Shown: positions 17,303-26,439 of the stretch, in pieces | How positions within the stretch are numbered: the first letter of the stretch is position 1 | Layout of the letters: each line of letters begins with the position of its first letter | Origin: a virus | DNA: 64,000 nt | Direction: 5' to 3' (one strand) | IMG/VR virus record: IMGVR_UViG_3300023174_000130 | Coordinates: 19,216-83,215 of that record | Made by a program: the position numbers and the translations under genes | The notes under the pieces: generated by a model | Seen by the model: the letters and a program-made list of their open reading frames with translations, nothing else | Database searches by the model: none | What the model was told of the DNA's origin: nothing

Positions 17303-17823
17303 ACTTGATTTGTCAAATCATCGGGGGCATCAGGATTTAACGTATAATATGAAAATTTAAATTTGCAAGTTGCTTTTTGCAAAATGGCATCAGCGCTATC
17401 TGCTTGAAATATCACTCCACTTAAATTTGTTGGAACAATATATTTAAAAGTAACTGTTAAATTTGTACAAGTTGAGGTTGGATCATATATCATTAAATTT
17501 GCACTTCTGTGCCAATCTTGATATTTTATATTATTTTGGTCGTCGTTTTCAATATTTGCCAAATTACGCATCCACGAATATAAACTCTTCCAGTTTTCCA
17601 ATCTTGAATCAACTATAAATTCTACATTTAAAGTTTCATAGTTAAATTGCATAGTTGGAACTGGTACTGTTGTTCCAAAAATTGTAGGTTGTGCTGTGTC
17701 TGGTACTGTACATCCAGGAAGATTGACTCTTTGGCAATTCAATTCAAATTGCTTTGTACCTCTTCCAAAGACTAAAGTAAAATAACTGTTGTATAGTGGA
17801 TTGATGTTTGAATTGCAGCTCAT
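17299..17823 (-). CDS. tail-tube-fold protein (third gp19-like paralogue)
   Basis: 174 residues. The block FELNCQRVNLPGCTVPDTAQ, FIVDSRLENWKSLYSWMRNL and the final Y-rich strands resemble gp19-like tail-tube or hub-tube proteins. It lies just downstream of gp23, not in the tube block. A terminator separates it from gp23 and a late box lies five bases before its ATG, so it is transcribed on its own. It could be a tube-capping or adaptor protein; its place in the virion is unknown. Confidence 0.55.
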   Translation of the reverse strand: MSCNSNINPLYNSYFTLVFGRGTKQFELNCQRVNLPGCTVPDTAQPTIFGTTVPVPTMQFNYETLNVEFIVDSRLENWKSLYSWMRNLANIENDDQNNIKYQDWHRSANLMIYDPTSTCTNLTVTFKYIVPTNLSGVIFQADSADAILQKATCKFKFSYYTLNPDAPDDLTNQV

Positions 17824-17828
17824 AAAAT

Positions 17829-17836
17829 TATTTATC
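17829..17836 (-). promoter_or_regulatory. late promoter, leaderless, for the 17299-17823 gene
   Basis: GATAAATA on the minus strand, five bases, then the ATG. Confidence 0.65.
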
Positions 17837-17845
17837 CCAAAACAT

Positions 17846-17873
17846 AAGTCCTCCCCATTTCTGGGGAGGACTT
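17846..17873 (-). terminator. terminator after gp23
   Basis: Eleven-base-pair stem (AAGTCCTCCCC with GGGGAGGACTT) and a six-base loop, immediately after the gp23 stop. The T-run is short. Confidence 0.7.
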
Positions 17874-17908
17874 CGAAAGGTTTCCTACTTTTCTCAAGAC
17901 CCCATCAA

Positions 17909-19357
17909 TTAGATGGTGTTACCGTGGAGGTTGGTAACTCTGGTCAAGCGGTAGTATTGGTTGAGACCGGCAGTCAAGGTATCAGCGTCAGGGACGTTGT
18001 TGCTATTGAGAACATATGGGTTAGCAACTACACCATAACGGGTCTTGAAGGCAATACGAGGTTGGAAAGTATTTGGATCAACTGCACGTACCATTTGTAG
18101 CGGAACGTATGGGCAGTAGAACAATCCAGCATCATATGGCGATTCACCCTTATAACCAGCAACGAAGAAGTTATAACCGAGTGGGCTATATGGATCAATG
18201 TAAACCTTGATCTTACCACTTAGAACACCAGCAAAGGTGCTTTGAGTATCATCAGCATTGATTTGTGGTGAGATGGCGGGGCTTAGGCTCATGAATCCAG
18301 ACATGGCGAGGGCAGCTGCGGTATCGCTATCGCAGATGATAAAGTTGCCCTTACCACGGCGGGTTTCCTTGGCGATTGCATTGCATTCGCGTTCGATTTG
18401 GAAACTTAGACCACGGAAACGTTCAGCAGACCAACGGCCATCTGAATCGTCATCAAGATCATAGGTTCCCTTGGATGTGAGGTCGGTTTGTTGTGAACCG
18501 CTCTTAGCAACGTAGTAAATGGTCTTGACGATTTCACGGTTGATTTCGGCAAGAATTTCGGTGCTGAGAAGATTGGCCAACTCTGCTTCGGCATCTAGAC
18601 CGTGAACAGCCTTGAGATCTTGGGCAAGTTCGACGGTATAGTTGCTGCTTAGAGCACGGGTCTTGGCTTGTACAGCAACGCGGTCGATGCTGAATGCCAT
18701 TTGGTTCCAAGAACCATATTGTGGATTGGTGTAGCCACCAGTACCACCAGCAGAGAAACTTAGTGGATTGTTGCCGATACCTTCACCATTGGAAGTCAAC
18801 ATAGCGCGAAGATTTTGAAGTTCTGCAGCGCTAGGAACAACGCCATTATTAAAATTGTAACCAGCTGATAGACCCTTAGAGCTGGCAAAGGTTGATCCCA
18901 AAGTCCAACCTGAACCACCGTAAGATGCTTGTGGCTCTTGGAACATGGCTTCAACATAGCCCGATTGGCTATAGGTCTTACCAGAACCAGCGTATTGGTA
19001 ATTAGCACGCATAGCAAAGATGAGGCCGGTTGGAGCGGTCATTGGTTGAACGCCGCAGATGTCGTATGCCATTAGGTTTGGCATAGAACGACGAATGAGG
19101 CTGATTAGAACGGGATCATAACCAGATACTGCACCGGTATTATATCCGGTTGAAGTGGCTGGTCCACCAAGGTTAGCATTGCCACCCATATCTTCATAAA
19201 GATGTTGTTGGCGAAGAGCTTGTTCTTGGTTTTCCAAAAGAACTGCGGTGACTTTCTTGCGATAGTCATCTTTGATTGCGGGAAGGGCTTCGTGACTTAA
19301 GACAGGATCCCACTTTTCTGTGAGAATGTCATATGGTGTGTTTTCTTGAAAATTCAT
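17909..19357 (-). CDS. gp23: major capsid protein
   Basis: At 482 residues it is close to other gp23 proteins (T4 521). Typical blocks are the N-terminal TEKWDPVLSHEALPAI, GYDPVLISLIRRSMPNLMAY, GVQPMTAPTGLIFAMRANY, KTRALSSNYTVELAQDLKA and a C-terminus with KTRYGVVANPYV. A possible gp21 cleavage site, LYE before DMGG (residues 53-55), agrees with the usual LxE rule, but this is inferred. The ribosome site is AGGAGA, with a late box (ACTAAATA) about 30 bases upstream. It forms the HK97-fold hexamers of the head. Confidence 0.95.
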   Translation of the reverse strand: MNFQENTPYDILTEKWDPVLSHEALPAIKDDYRKKVTAVLLENQEQALRQQHLYEDMGGNANLGGPATSTGYNTGAVSGYDPVLISLIRRSMPNLMAYDICGVQPMTAPTGLIFAMRANYQYAGSGKTYSQSGYVEAMFQEPQASYGGSGWTLGSTFASSKGLSAGYNFNNGVVPSAAELQNLRAMLTSNGEGIGNNPLSFSAGGTGGYTNPQYGSWNQMAFSIDRVAVQAKTRALSSNYTVELAQDLKAVHGLDAEAELANLLSTEILAEINREIVKTIYYVAKSGSQQTDLTSKGTYDLDDDSDGRWSAERFRGLSFQIERECNAIAKETRRGKGNFIICDSDTAAALAMSGFMSLSPAISPQINADDTQSTFAGVLSGKIKVYIDPYSPLGYNFFVAGYKGESPYDAGLFYCPYVPLQMVRAVDPNTFQPRIAFKTRYGVVANPYVLNSNNVPDADTLTAGLNQYYRLTRVTNLHGNTI

Positions 19358-19387
19358 TGTAGTTATTATCTCCTAATTGAGTAAAAT

Positions 19388-19395
19388 TATTTAGT
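19388..19395 (-). promoter_or_regulatory. late promoter of gp23
   Basis: ACTAAATA on the minus strand, with AGGAGA and the ATG about 30 bases downstream: a normal leader. Confidence 0.65.
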
Positions 19396-19406
19396 AAAGT
19401 GAAAGT

Positions 19407-20435
19407 TTAGACTTTTTTATTGAGTCTACCAAGTGCACCAGCGTAGTTTTCTACGAGGTTTGTTGATGTTTGTTTGACGGGAACGAAAGTTTGTTCTGGT
19501 TCAATGTTTCTTGAGGAAACTGGACGAGAACGAGTTAGGTAGTTTTCACGAATAGCAACAAGCTTTTCGCGGTATTCTTCGGGGCTGGTAAAGGCTACAT
19601 TTTCCATTAGATTTTGTAGCTTAACAATTTGTGTATCTGCAAGTTCTCTGGTTTCAGCAACAAAGATGCCTGCGCATTCTGTCAAAGAAACTTCTTTCTT
19701 GAGGTTCATATTGTACTTAACGGCTTCATTGAGCTTAGCTTCTAGTTCGCGGTTTGAAGCATAGAGTTCATCAAGAACATTGTACTTCTCGGCAGGAACG
19801 TCGATGTAGTGGTTTTCAAAGAGGTTCTTGAGACCGCTGATGAAGTTTTCTGCAATTTGTGTTTTGACACCTTGCTCAACTGCAACAGCATTGTCAGTCA
19901 TCCATTCTTCGACAACATAATCTAGATAGTCGTCAACCTTCTCAACTAGAGATTCGGTGACATTATCAAGATAATTCTTTACATTGCCATCAACATTTTC
20001 TAGAATCTTAGCAACTTTGGTTTCAACACGTTCAGTAACGGCTGCTTCAAAGATAGCTTCTAGTTGATTGATGAGCGATGGGGAAACGTCTTCGCCAAGA
20101 AGAGAAATCAAAGCATCATGAAATTCTGCTTTTAATTCTTCGTTGGTTTCAACGGGTTCATCTTCGCCACCTTCTTCTACTTCTTCAGTTTCTTCTTCAG
20201 ACTCATCAGAAGAAGATTGCTTGGGAGCAGCGGCCATTCCAGCTGAAGCAGACATTGTTGCGGGAACTCCGGGCTTACCAATTCCGGCCATGACGGCAGG
20301 AATGCCAGCAACAATGGGTGATGCAATTTGGGAGCCTCTTCCCGACATATCTCTGTCTGAGCCACCAGCGGACATTGGATATCCAGCCATGGCTGCGTTT
20401 TCTTCTGTAATATTATTCTTGCGTGTGTTTTTCAT
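19407..20435 (-). CDS. gp22: prohead core scaffolding protein
   Basis: 342 residues, longer than T4 gp22 (269). The N-terminal quarter is Gly/Pro/Met-rich and the acidic stretch EESEEETEEVEEGGEDEP follows. The middle and C-terminus are predicted helical, ending in KKV. It assembles with gp23 and is digested by gp21 during maturation. The position between the 20475 gene and gp23, with its own late box, matches the T4 order. Sequence similarity in this family is low, so position carries much of the call. Confidence 0.8.
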   Translation of the reverse strand: MKNTRKNNITEENAAMAGYPMSAGGSDRDMSGRGSQIASPIVAGIPAVMAGIGKPGVPATMSASAGMAAAPKQSSSDESEEETEEVEEGGEDEPVETNEELKAEFHDALISLLGEDVSPSLINQLEAIFEAAVTERVETKVAKILENVDGNVKNYLDNVTESLVEKVDDYLDYVVEEWMTDNAVAVEQGVKTQIAENFISGLKNLFENHYIDVPAEKYNVLDELYASNRELEAKLNEAVKYNMNLKKEVSLTECAGIFVAETRELADTQIVKLQNLMENVAFTSPEEYREKLVAIRENYLTRSRPVSSRNIEPEQTFVPVKQTSTNLVENYAGALGRLNKKV

Positions 20436-20455
20436 AAAAAGGAATCCTTGTAAAT

Positions 20456-20463
20456 TATTTAGT
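20456..20463 (-). promoter_or_regulatory. late promoter of gp22
   Basis: ACTAAATA on the minus strand, AGGATTCC and ATG about 20 bases downstream. Confidence 0.65.
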
Positions 20464-20474
20464 AGTTTTAATAG

Positions 20475-21215
20475 TTATGGAATTTTATAACCCTTAGATC
20501 TCAAACCTTTAATCTCTTCTTGTCTTCTGGCCTGTCTTATAGCGTTATCTTGGTCTCTCTCGGAGAAACGTTGAAGTTCATCTTCACGCTTAGCTTGCTT
20601 TATGGCATCATCTTGTTCTTTATTCGGGTCATATGGTTTTCGTTCAGATTTTGCTTGTCCGGGTATTGCAAGAGCAGTCCATGGACTTCCTGCTCCTTGT
20701 GCAGCCAATTCTTGGGTACTTCTACCAATTTTCTTCATATTGGCATCAAACCAATTAGCACCACTTATATCTGAAACTTGTCTCAAAAGTGTTGATGCTG
20801 CGCCGGGAACAGCGGAAACTAATCCTGAGCCAATTGCACCTACTACACCACCAAGAACAGGAATATTACCAACACCGGATGCATTCATGGCTTTTGCTGC
20901 CAGACCACCAAGTTTTTGTGCCCCAGATGCATCAAGCAAATCGGCAGCATAATCAGCAGCTTTTCCTACACCATATAATCCAGTTGCAACAACTTCTGGA
21001 CTTAGTGAAACTCCAGCAACATTAAAATCTTCGGTGTCCCCAAACAATACATTTGGTTCTTTTTTCTTGCCTTTTGGTTCAGGTGTGCCAACGCCCATTC
21101 CTGGGTCAGAACCAGTAATTGATTTAAATGTTTTTTCTTTGGTTTTTTCTTCAAATATTTTATTATTTAAAGATTCAACCAAATATAACTTGGCTTGTTC
21201 TGGTAGGTGAGACAT
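20475..21215 (-). CDS. Gly/Ala-rich head protein, possible packaged protein, unknown function
   Basis: 246 residues, inserted between gp21 and gp22. The N-terminus MSHLPEQAKLYLVES ends in LVE before Ser (residues 12-14), a candidate gp21 cleavage site. Residues about 95-140 are hydrophobic and glycine-rich (VLGGVVGAIGSGLVSAVPGA), like a membrane-active or glycine-zipper segment. The rest is charged and helical (KQAKREDELQRFSERDQDN). Its location in the prohead gene block suggests a prohead-core or internal protein. Not recognised. Confidence 0.5.
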   Translation of the reverse strand: MSHLPEQAKLYLVESLNNKIFEEKTKEKTFKSITGSDPGMGVGTPEPKGKKKEPNVLFGDTEDFNVAGVSLSPEVVATGLYGVGKAADYAADLLDASGAQKLGGLAAKAMNASGVGNIPVLGGVVGAIGSGLVSAVPGAASTLLRQVSDISGANWFDANMKKIGRSTQELAAQGAGSPWTALAIPGQAKSERKPYDPNKEQDDAIKQAKREDELQRFSERDQDNAIRQARRQEEIKGLRSKGYKIP

Positions 21216-21862
21216 TATTTTATTTTACGGAAATATTCTTCAAATACGTTGACAATATTTCTATTAAGAAGTCTGGAAGGTGATGTTTTAATAAGTTTTC
21301 TTGCTTCGGCAGCTTCTCTTTCTTGCCATGATCCTTCTACAAACATCCATTCTCTGCCTTCCATGATACCGTTTACAAAGGCATTTGGAGCAGATGGATC
21401 GGCAACAATATCAATAGCGGCCAACATAAAGTCTTCTTGAACTTCTTGATAACCATTCTTAGCTTTTAGAGAACCCATACCACGAGTTGATACACCAAGT
21501 TGCGCACCCTCATCGATAAGATTTTTTACAATCTTTCCCATTGGGGTATCTAAAACTTTAGCTTTACCATAGATGTTTTGACCATCTTCATGGAGTTCTT
21601 TGACAATGTGAGATACTCGGTCAAGATTGACTGTTGGGCCAGTTGGATGATTCAATTCACCTAATGCACGACCTTTATCAACATACTCATTGATATAACG
21701 CTTGCACTCTTTTAATAGAGTACCTTGTGGATAAATGCGACCATTGCGGTTTTTTACGCCAGATTGCATGAAGACACCTTCAATAAAGTAGGTCTTTTCA
21801 CCATTTCCTACATTCTCTTTGATGTACTTAATGTCTTCTGTTAGTTCCGTGATTAGCTTCAT
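21215..21862 (-). CDS. gp21: prohead maturation protease
   Basis: At 215 residues it matches T4 gp21 (212), the serine protease that trims gp23, gp22 and internal proteins after LxE or IxE. Conserved segments are NRNGRIYPQGTLL, ALGELNHPTGP (catalytic His), GAQLGVSTRGMGS (Ser) and DIVADPSAPNAFV. Its start overlaps the stop of a 54-residue gene as ATGA. This protease would process the capsid-targeted cargo proposed below. Confidence 0.92.
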   Translation of the reverse strand: MKLITELTEDIKYIKENVGNGEKTYFIEGVFMQSGVKNRNGRIYPQGTLLKECKRYINEYVDKGRALGELNHPTGPTVNLDRVSHIVKELHEDGQNIYGKAKVLDTPMGKIVKNLIDEGAQLGVSTRGMGSLKAKNGYQEVQEDFMLAAIDIVADPSAPNAFVNGIMEGREWMFVEGSWQEREAAEARKLIKTSPSRLLNRNIVNVFEEYFRKIK

Positions 21863-22023
21863 TCTTGTTCTTTCTTGCCTAAAATGGTTTTGGCAACAGT
21901 TTTGTACTGTTCTTGTAGACGTTGCCCTACCTTGTTATAAAGAACCTTTGAGGTTTCATTTTTAAAGGATACGGCGTTTTCTTGTACTACACTTTTGATC
22001 ATTTGGCGGATGTTGTTTTTCAT
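21859..22023 (-). CDS. small prohead-core candidate, 54 residues
   Basis: A 54-residue reading frame (MKNNIRQMIKSVVQENAVSF...) between the 22020 gene and gp21, joined to both by ATGA overlaps. It is basic and helical, consistent with a prohead-core protein in the gp67/gp68 position of T4. It is short, so the call rests on position and coupling. Confidence 0.55.
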   Translation of the reverse strand: MKNNIRQMIKSVVQENAVSFKNETSKVLYNKVGQRLQEQYKTVAKTILGKKEQE

Positions 22024-22433
22024 ATTAAATTTTTTACTTTCTGTGAAAATGTTAGATGTTGTTTTAAAGCTTCTTCATTTGTTAAAATCTCTGATACCAT
22101 TTTTTGTCTATTTTCAGGACTCAAAGATTCAAAAAGTTTTTTTAACAAAACTACATCAGACTCTGAGATATTTATACTAAAACCATTTTTAAATTTATGT
22201 ATTCCTGGATTAAAATTTTCTGTAAAATCAATAAATTCTTTTAATTCAACAGAATCAAGCGTTTGTTCTTCAGTATATAATAACTTTTTAGATACATTAT
22301 TTTTGACTTGTAAAAAGCTCTCATGAAGTTTTATTGCCAAAGCTTGAGTTAAATTTTGTTTAAAAAATTTCTCATTTTTGGATAGCAATCCTTCGATGCT
22401 GTTTTTCAATAATGTAGTGGTGATATTTTTCAT
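22020..22433 (-). CDS. prohead-core candidate (gp68-like position)
   Basis: 137 residues, about the length of T4 gp68 (141), lying directly after gp20 as gp67/gp68 do in T4. It is helical and charged, with LHE before Ser (residues 36-38) as a possible gp21 cleavage site. I cannot confirm homology by sequence; the name follows from position. Confidence 0.5.
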   Translation of the reverse strand: MKNITTTLLKNSIEGLLSKNEKFFKQNLTQALAIKLHESFLQVKNNVSKKLLYTEEQTLDSVELKEFIDFTENFNPGIHKFKNGFSINISESDVVLLKKLFESLSPENRQKMVSEILTNEEALKQHLTFSQKVKNLI

Positions 22434-22434
22434 A

Positions 22435-23997
22435 TTACTGAGGCTGGCTTTCTTGGGCTTGTGCTGCTTGCTGTGCAGCCATTGCTGCCTGCTCCTGTGC
22501 TATTCGCTGTCTGTCAATCTGCATTTGTTTTTCTAGTTCAATCAGATCTTCAGGCAAATATTTTAAGATATGTGTTTTTACATAATCTGTAGAGAAATAC
22601 TTACCAATGTATGGCTCAACAAAAGAAAGCATCTTTACACGCTCTGAAAGAATTTCTGCTTCTTTGAGATCCCAGAAATAATTGTCCGTATTGAAAACTA
22701 CTTTGATATCTGTTTTAAGTTGTCTCCAGTCCTCATCGGTCATTACTCCTTTAAGAAGCAACTGAACTCTGAGCGTATCCAAGAATAACTTGGAGAACTG
22801 GAATCTCAATCTATCTATAAACTTATAAAACTTAATCTCTTCACGTGTGATCTCGGTAGATCTACCCATGTTAAAACCATTGCTTTCTGGAGTCAAGCGG
22901 CTTAGCGGTACATTAAGTGCACCGTAAAGTTTCTTTTTGAAATATTCAGCATCTTCAATTTGAGAGAGTGATTGTGCTCCCGGCAAGGTAGTGATCTCTG
23001 TACCACGTGATCCTTCACGGCGAGGCAACCAATAGTCTTCCAGAACAGACATGAATTTGCGCTCATCTCTGATTTCACCAGTATCTTGGTTATAAATTAA
23101 CCGAGTGCGGAAACGGCTCATCATATCACGCATATATTGTTCGGCTTTTTGTTTTGGAAGCTGACCAACGTCTACGTAAAATACTCTTCTTTCTGGGGCA
23201 CGAGCAATTCTATAAACAAGCAATGCATCTTCCATTTGACGCAACATGTTTAGTGGTCTGATTGCTTTATGCAAATAACCCAAAACTCGCTTGCTGTTTA
23301 GATCTACCAATCCAGATGGAACATAAACAACGCTATCCAAAGATAGATGAAGACCTTGTGGTCCGGTCATGATATAAGATTCTTTATCTGTATTTGTATA
23401 CACATAAAATTCTTCAATATCTTTGACTAACTGAACAGGAGTTCCGTTTGTCCCCTTATCCATTTCTTTTTTGAGCTTACGGATTTTTTTAATCTTTAAT
23501 GGATCAATTGGAATAATTTCCTGAATGCCTTCCATTGGCAAATCTTTATCAATTACAAGATTATAATAGATCTTGGAATCAATATACCAACGACGGAAAG
23601 TTTCATACGATCTGTGATTAAAATCTAATAGATGAAGAATTGTTTCAAATTCTTTGTATATTTTTGTTTTAATATTTTCTGAAATATTGCAGTTTGATAA
23701 ATCTAATTTTACTGGCTTATGATCAGTACCTGGAACAATTGCGGCATTTACAATTTCATCAATAGCATTATCTAGTTCTGGATATACCGACATATTACGA
23801 TACTGAATTACAGATTGCTGTTCGTCACGCATTGTTGCAGCGTAATCAAGAGCAGTTCCAAAAAATCCACCAGCTTCAACAGTTACAGTACCATCAAACA
23901 TCTCTGGAGCAGCAAATGCCTGTATTGCTTGCTCTCGGGCATCAGCCTTTGTTGGCTGTTTTTTTCCAAACTGAAATCCAAATATATCAATTTCCAT
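22435..23997 (-). CDS. gp20: portal protein
   Basis: At 520 residues it matches T4 gp20 (524). Recognisable are QYRNMSVYPELDNAIDEIVN, the SKIYYNLVID and PSGLVDLNSKRVLGYLHKAI blocks, ERRVFYVDVGQLPKQKAEQY and PESNGFNMGRSTEITREEI. The last ~25 residues are Ala/Gln-rich. It forms the dodecameric vertex through which DNA is packaged. It is followed by the prohead-core candidates and preceded by the tail-tube genes, as in T4. Confidence 0.95.
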   Translation of the reverse strand: MEIDIFGFQFGKKQPTKADAREQAIQAFAAPEMFDGTVTVEAGGFFGTALDYAATMRDEQQSVIQYRNMSVYPELDNAIDEIVNAAIVPGTDHKPVKLDLSNCNISENIKTKIYKEFETILHLLDFNHRSYETFRRWYIDSKIYYNLVIDKDLPMEGIQEIIPIDPLKIKKIRKLKKEMDKGTNGTPVQLVKDIEEFYVYTNTDKESYIMTGPQGLHLSLDSVVYVPSGLVDLNSKRVLGYLHKAIRPLNMLRQMEDALLVYRIARAPERRVFYVDVGQLPKQKAEQYMRDMMSRFRTRLIYNQDTGEIRDERKFMSVLEDYWLPRREGSRGTEITTLPGAQSLSQIEDAEYFKKKLYGALNVPLSRLTPESNGFNMGRSTEITREEIKFYKFIDRLRFQFSKLFLDTLRVQLLLKGVMTDEDWRQLKTDIKVVFNTDNYFWDLKEAEILSERVKMLSFVEPYIGKYFSTDYVKTHILKYLPEDLIELEKQMQIDRQRIAQEQAAMAAQQAAQAQESQPQ

Positions 23998-24005
23998 ATT
24001 TCACC

Positions 24006-24533
24006 TTAGTTTCTTCTTGTAACATTAGTTATCTCAATATAATCAAAAACAATGATAACGTTAAAACTATTTAACGTGTTTGGATTACCCATGTTTAGAT
24101 TTATTGGTTGAATTCCTGCAGGCCAACAGCCATGCAATTTATATTCTTTTAAAACAGAATTTGGTCCATCTTCACCATTTAAATTTAAATGTTGAATTTT
24201 CCAATTATCCGCTTTATATTTTTTTGGTAGTGTAGATTTATTCGTATCGTGATCATTTATAAGATTTTGCCACTTTTGAATTCTTCCCCAAAGATTATTT
24301 GATCCAGTATCGTCCCATGCAGTAAAAGACCACGTACCATAATCTTTTTCACCGGGATAATGAAATTTTCTACCAAAATAATCATAGCTTATAGTCTTAG
24401 AAGCTGCATTAGGTACAGTAGCTGCTCTTACATGGAAGTCTGTAAATTTTCCACCTGTGGGAAAACTACCAATTATTTTAAATCGGTTAGATCTTGATCC
24501 TCCAAAGAAATTTGTTTTAAAATCTATGAGCAT
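24006..24533 (-). CDS. gp19: tail tube protein (gp19-like, paralogue A)
   Basis: 175 residues (T4 gp19 is 163). RSNRFKIIGSFPTG, RAATVPNAASKTISYDYFGR, CWPAGIQPINLNMGNPNTL and VFDYIEITN are the typical strands. A nearly equal paralogue sits immediately upstream (24537-25079). Which forms the tube cannot be told from sequence; the position next to gp20 is that of gp19. Confidence 0.85.
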   Translation of the reverse strand: MLIDFKTNFFGGSRSNRFKIIGSFPTGGKFTDFHVRAATVPNAASKTISYDYFGRKFHYPGEKDYGTWSFTAWDDTGSNNLWGRIQKWQNLINDHDTNKSTLPKKYKADNWKIQHLNLNGEDGPNSVLKEYKLHGCWPAGIQPINLNMGNPNTLNSFNVIIVFDYIEITNVTRRN

Positions 24534-24536
24534 AGT

Positions 24537-25079
24537 TTAGCTATTGTAGTTGTCTTGAATTTTTAGATAATCAAAAGTAAGTGTTGCACTAAAACCAACG
24601 AAGCCAACTTCACCCATGTTAAGATTAATTTCACCAACAACTGATGGCCAGCATTTATACAAAGTAATTGTTTTTATAGGATTTCCGTTTAAATCCAATT
24701 GTTTTATTTGCCAAGTTGTTTGAAGAGTTTTATAGGAATAATCATTTCTAACAACTTTATGGGTATAATGGCCGTCCATTTGTTCCGACCAAGTATGTAA
24801 TGCTTTCCAAATATTTTTAGTATTATTATCGTCGTAAATACCTATAGCCCAAGTACTATAAATTCTATCACCAGCATATGTGACCATTCTTCCACGATAT
24901 GGAACAGAAATAGTATTAATTTGAGTAGCTGGCAATGATGCAGATACTATTTTAAATGCTGCATCATTTTTATCAATACTAATTCCATTTGGCCATTTTG
25001 GCATAACCACGAACCTATTGGCACGGGTTCCACCGTTAAAACCATCTTTAAAATTAATTATTGAATTTTTTGATGGCAT
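24537..25079 (-). CDS. tail tube protein (gp19-like, paralogue B)
   Basis: 180 residues. It shares with its neighbour GGTRANRFVVMPKWPNG, the YRGRMVTYAGDR strand, CWPSVVGEINLNMGEVGF and LTFDYLKIQDN. It is three bases from the next gene and follows gp18, so it is a tandem duplicate. Either it makes a second tube segment or cap, or the two co-assemble. Confidence 0.8.
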   Translation of the reverse strand: MPSKNSIINFKDGFNGGTRANRFVVMPKWPNGISIDKNDAAFKIVSASLPATQINTISVPYRGRMVTYAGDRIYSTWAIGIYDDNNTKNIWKALHTWSEQMDGHYTHKVVRNDYSYKTLQTTWQIKQLDLNGNPIKTITLYKCWPSVVGEINLNMGEVGFVGFSATLTFDYLKIQDNYNS

Positions 25080-26404
25080 TATTGTGTTAGGGTTATATTA
25101 AGTATAAAGCTATCAATACTGAGAATTGGTTTAATTATTACTTGAATCGTCAATGATGAAGAGTTATCTGTATTGTTAGATGCATCACATATAATTTGAG
25201 TTTTAGTATTGTCAATATATGGAGTAAATGGATCTATTGCATTATCTATTTCAGAAGTAATTTGTGCGCGGGTAGATGCATTATTTACATCAAATAGGTA
25301 TTTCAATGCAATGGCATTAATAGCTTCTGACAAAGCTGAACGAAGTCTTGATGGGCCTATTCTTTCATCAGATGATACTACACCAGAAGAATTTGCTGTG
25401 GCTCCAACAACATCCGATCCTAAAAATTTAGGATTAAAGTTTACAAAGAAATTGACTCTATTATTTCTTAAAACTGTTTTTAAATTATCAAACCAATCAA
25501 TCGAATTTGATACATTTCCATTTAATACAGTTGCTCTATCTATACCGGCTACAGTTAAATACTGTTCATTTCGATTTAAAGCTCTGGTAAAGAATCCACC
25601 TACATCAGACACTGCTGGCAAAGTATATGTAATCTTACTGGTGCTTAATAATGAAGTTGTATCTAAATCTGTTACAGTTTTTAAACCACAAACATTAAAT
25701 ATTCTATTAGCAACTTGTGTTCCAGTGACGTAAGCAGATGACCCGAATAAAGTTGCGTAGTTTGCCATAGTATAACCAGCTCCAGTAATTCCAGAACTAT
25801 CGGCAATGCTTGGGAATATACCTACAGTATATGGTTGGTCTATTAACCATTGACATAATGTGGTTCCCGCTTGTTGGCCAATTACTATATCAAAATAATT
25901 TTGCGAATCTATAATATATTGATCCAATCCAGCTGCAGATCCAGACAAAATCAAAGAACCACCATAAGCCATATAATTTATGGCAAACAACATATCTTTA
26001 CCAGCAGCCAATGGTGTTAGACGAACAGAGTTGTTTTCTACTCCAGCAGTTTGAAAAAATCCATATGTTCCACCTGCGCCGGGATCTGATACCAGACATG
26101 CTGTGACTCCACCCAATGAATTTAAATCTCCAATAAAATCTTGTGGTGTGGTATAAACAATATATTTGTCTAAAGTAGTGCCTTTAGCGGGAACGGTAGA
26201 TCCTGTAGATCCCCATGTTCTGGAACGAGAGTATATTAACCATCCAAATAAGCCACCAGGATCATTGCCTGCAGCGCCTGAAAGACCATTAAATGTCAAA
26301 CCGCTGTTATATGTATTTCCGGTAATCATACCGGCTAACAGGGTATTGGTGGTACTTTCTGTCGAATATTGGTTAGAGCTTATAAAGGAGCTGAGTGATG
26401 GCAT
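25079..26404 (-). CDS. gp18: tail sheath protein
   Basis: 441 residues, shorter than T4 gp18 (659), so the protruding domains of the T4 sheath are probably missing. The C-terminus contains RIGPSRLRSALSEAINAIAL, the sheath-closing core, and the middle has NVNFFVNFNPKFLG-like strands. It is flanked by gp17 upstream and the tube gene downstream. A late promoter (GCTAAATA) and AAAGGAAAT ribosome site precede it. Confidence 0.88.
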   Translation of the reverse strand: MPSLSSFISSNQYSTESTTNTLLAGMITGNTYNSGLTFNGLSGAAGNDPGGLFGWLIYSRSRTWGSTGSTVPAKGTTLDKYIVYTTPQDFIGDLNSLGGVTACLVSDPGAGGTYGFFQTAGVENNSVRLTPLAAGKDMLFAINYMAYGGSLILSGSAAGLDQYIIDSQNYFDIVIGQQAGTTLCQWLIDQPYTVGIFPSIADSSGITGAGYTMANYATLFGSSAYVTGTQVANRIFNVCGLKTVTDLDTTSLLSTSKITYTLPAVSDVGGFFTRALNRNEQYLTVAGIDRATVLNGNVSNSIDWFDNLKTVLRNNRVNFFVNFNPKFLGSDVVGATANSSGVVSSDERIGPSRLRSALSEAINAIALKYLFDVNNASTRAQITSEIDNAIDPFTPYIDNTKTQIICDASNNTDNSSSLTIQVIIKPILSIDSFILNITLTQ

Positions 26405-26427
26405 TTAATTTCCTTTTTCTGTCAAAA

Positions 26428-26435
26428 TATTTAGC
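26428..26435 (-). promoter_or_regulatory. late promoter of gp18
   Basis: GCTAAATA on the minus strand, about 24 bases before the ATG. Confidence 0.65.
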
Positions 26436-26439
26436 ATTC

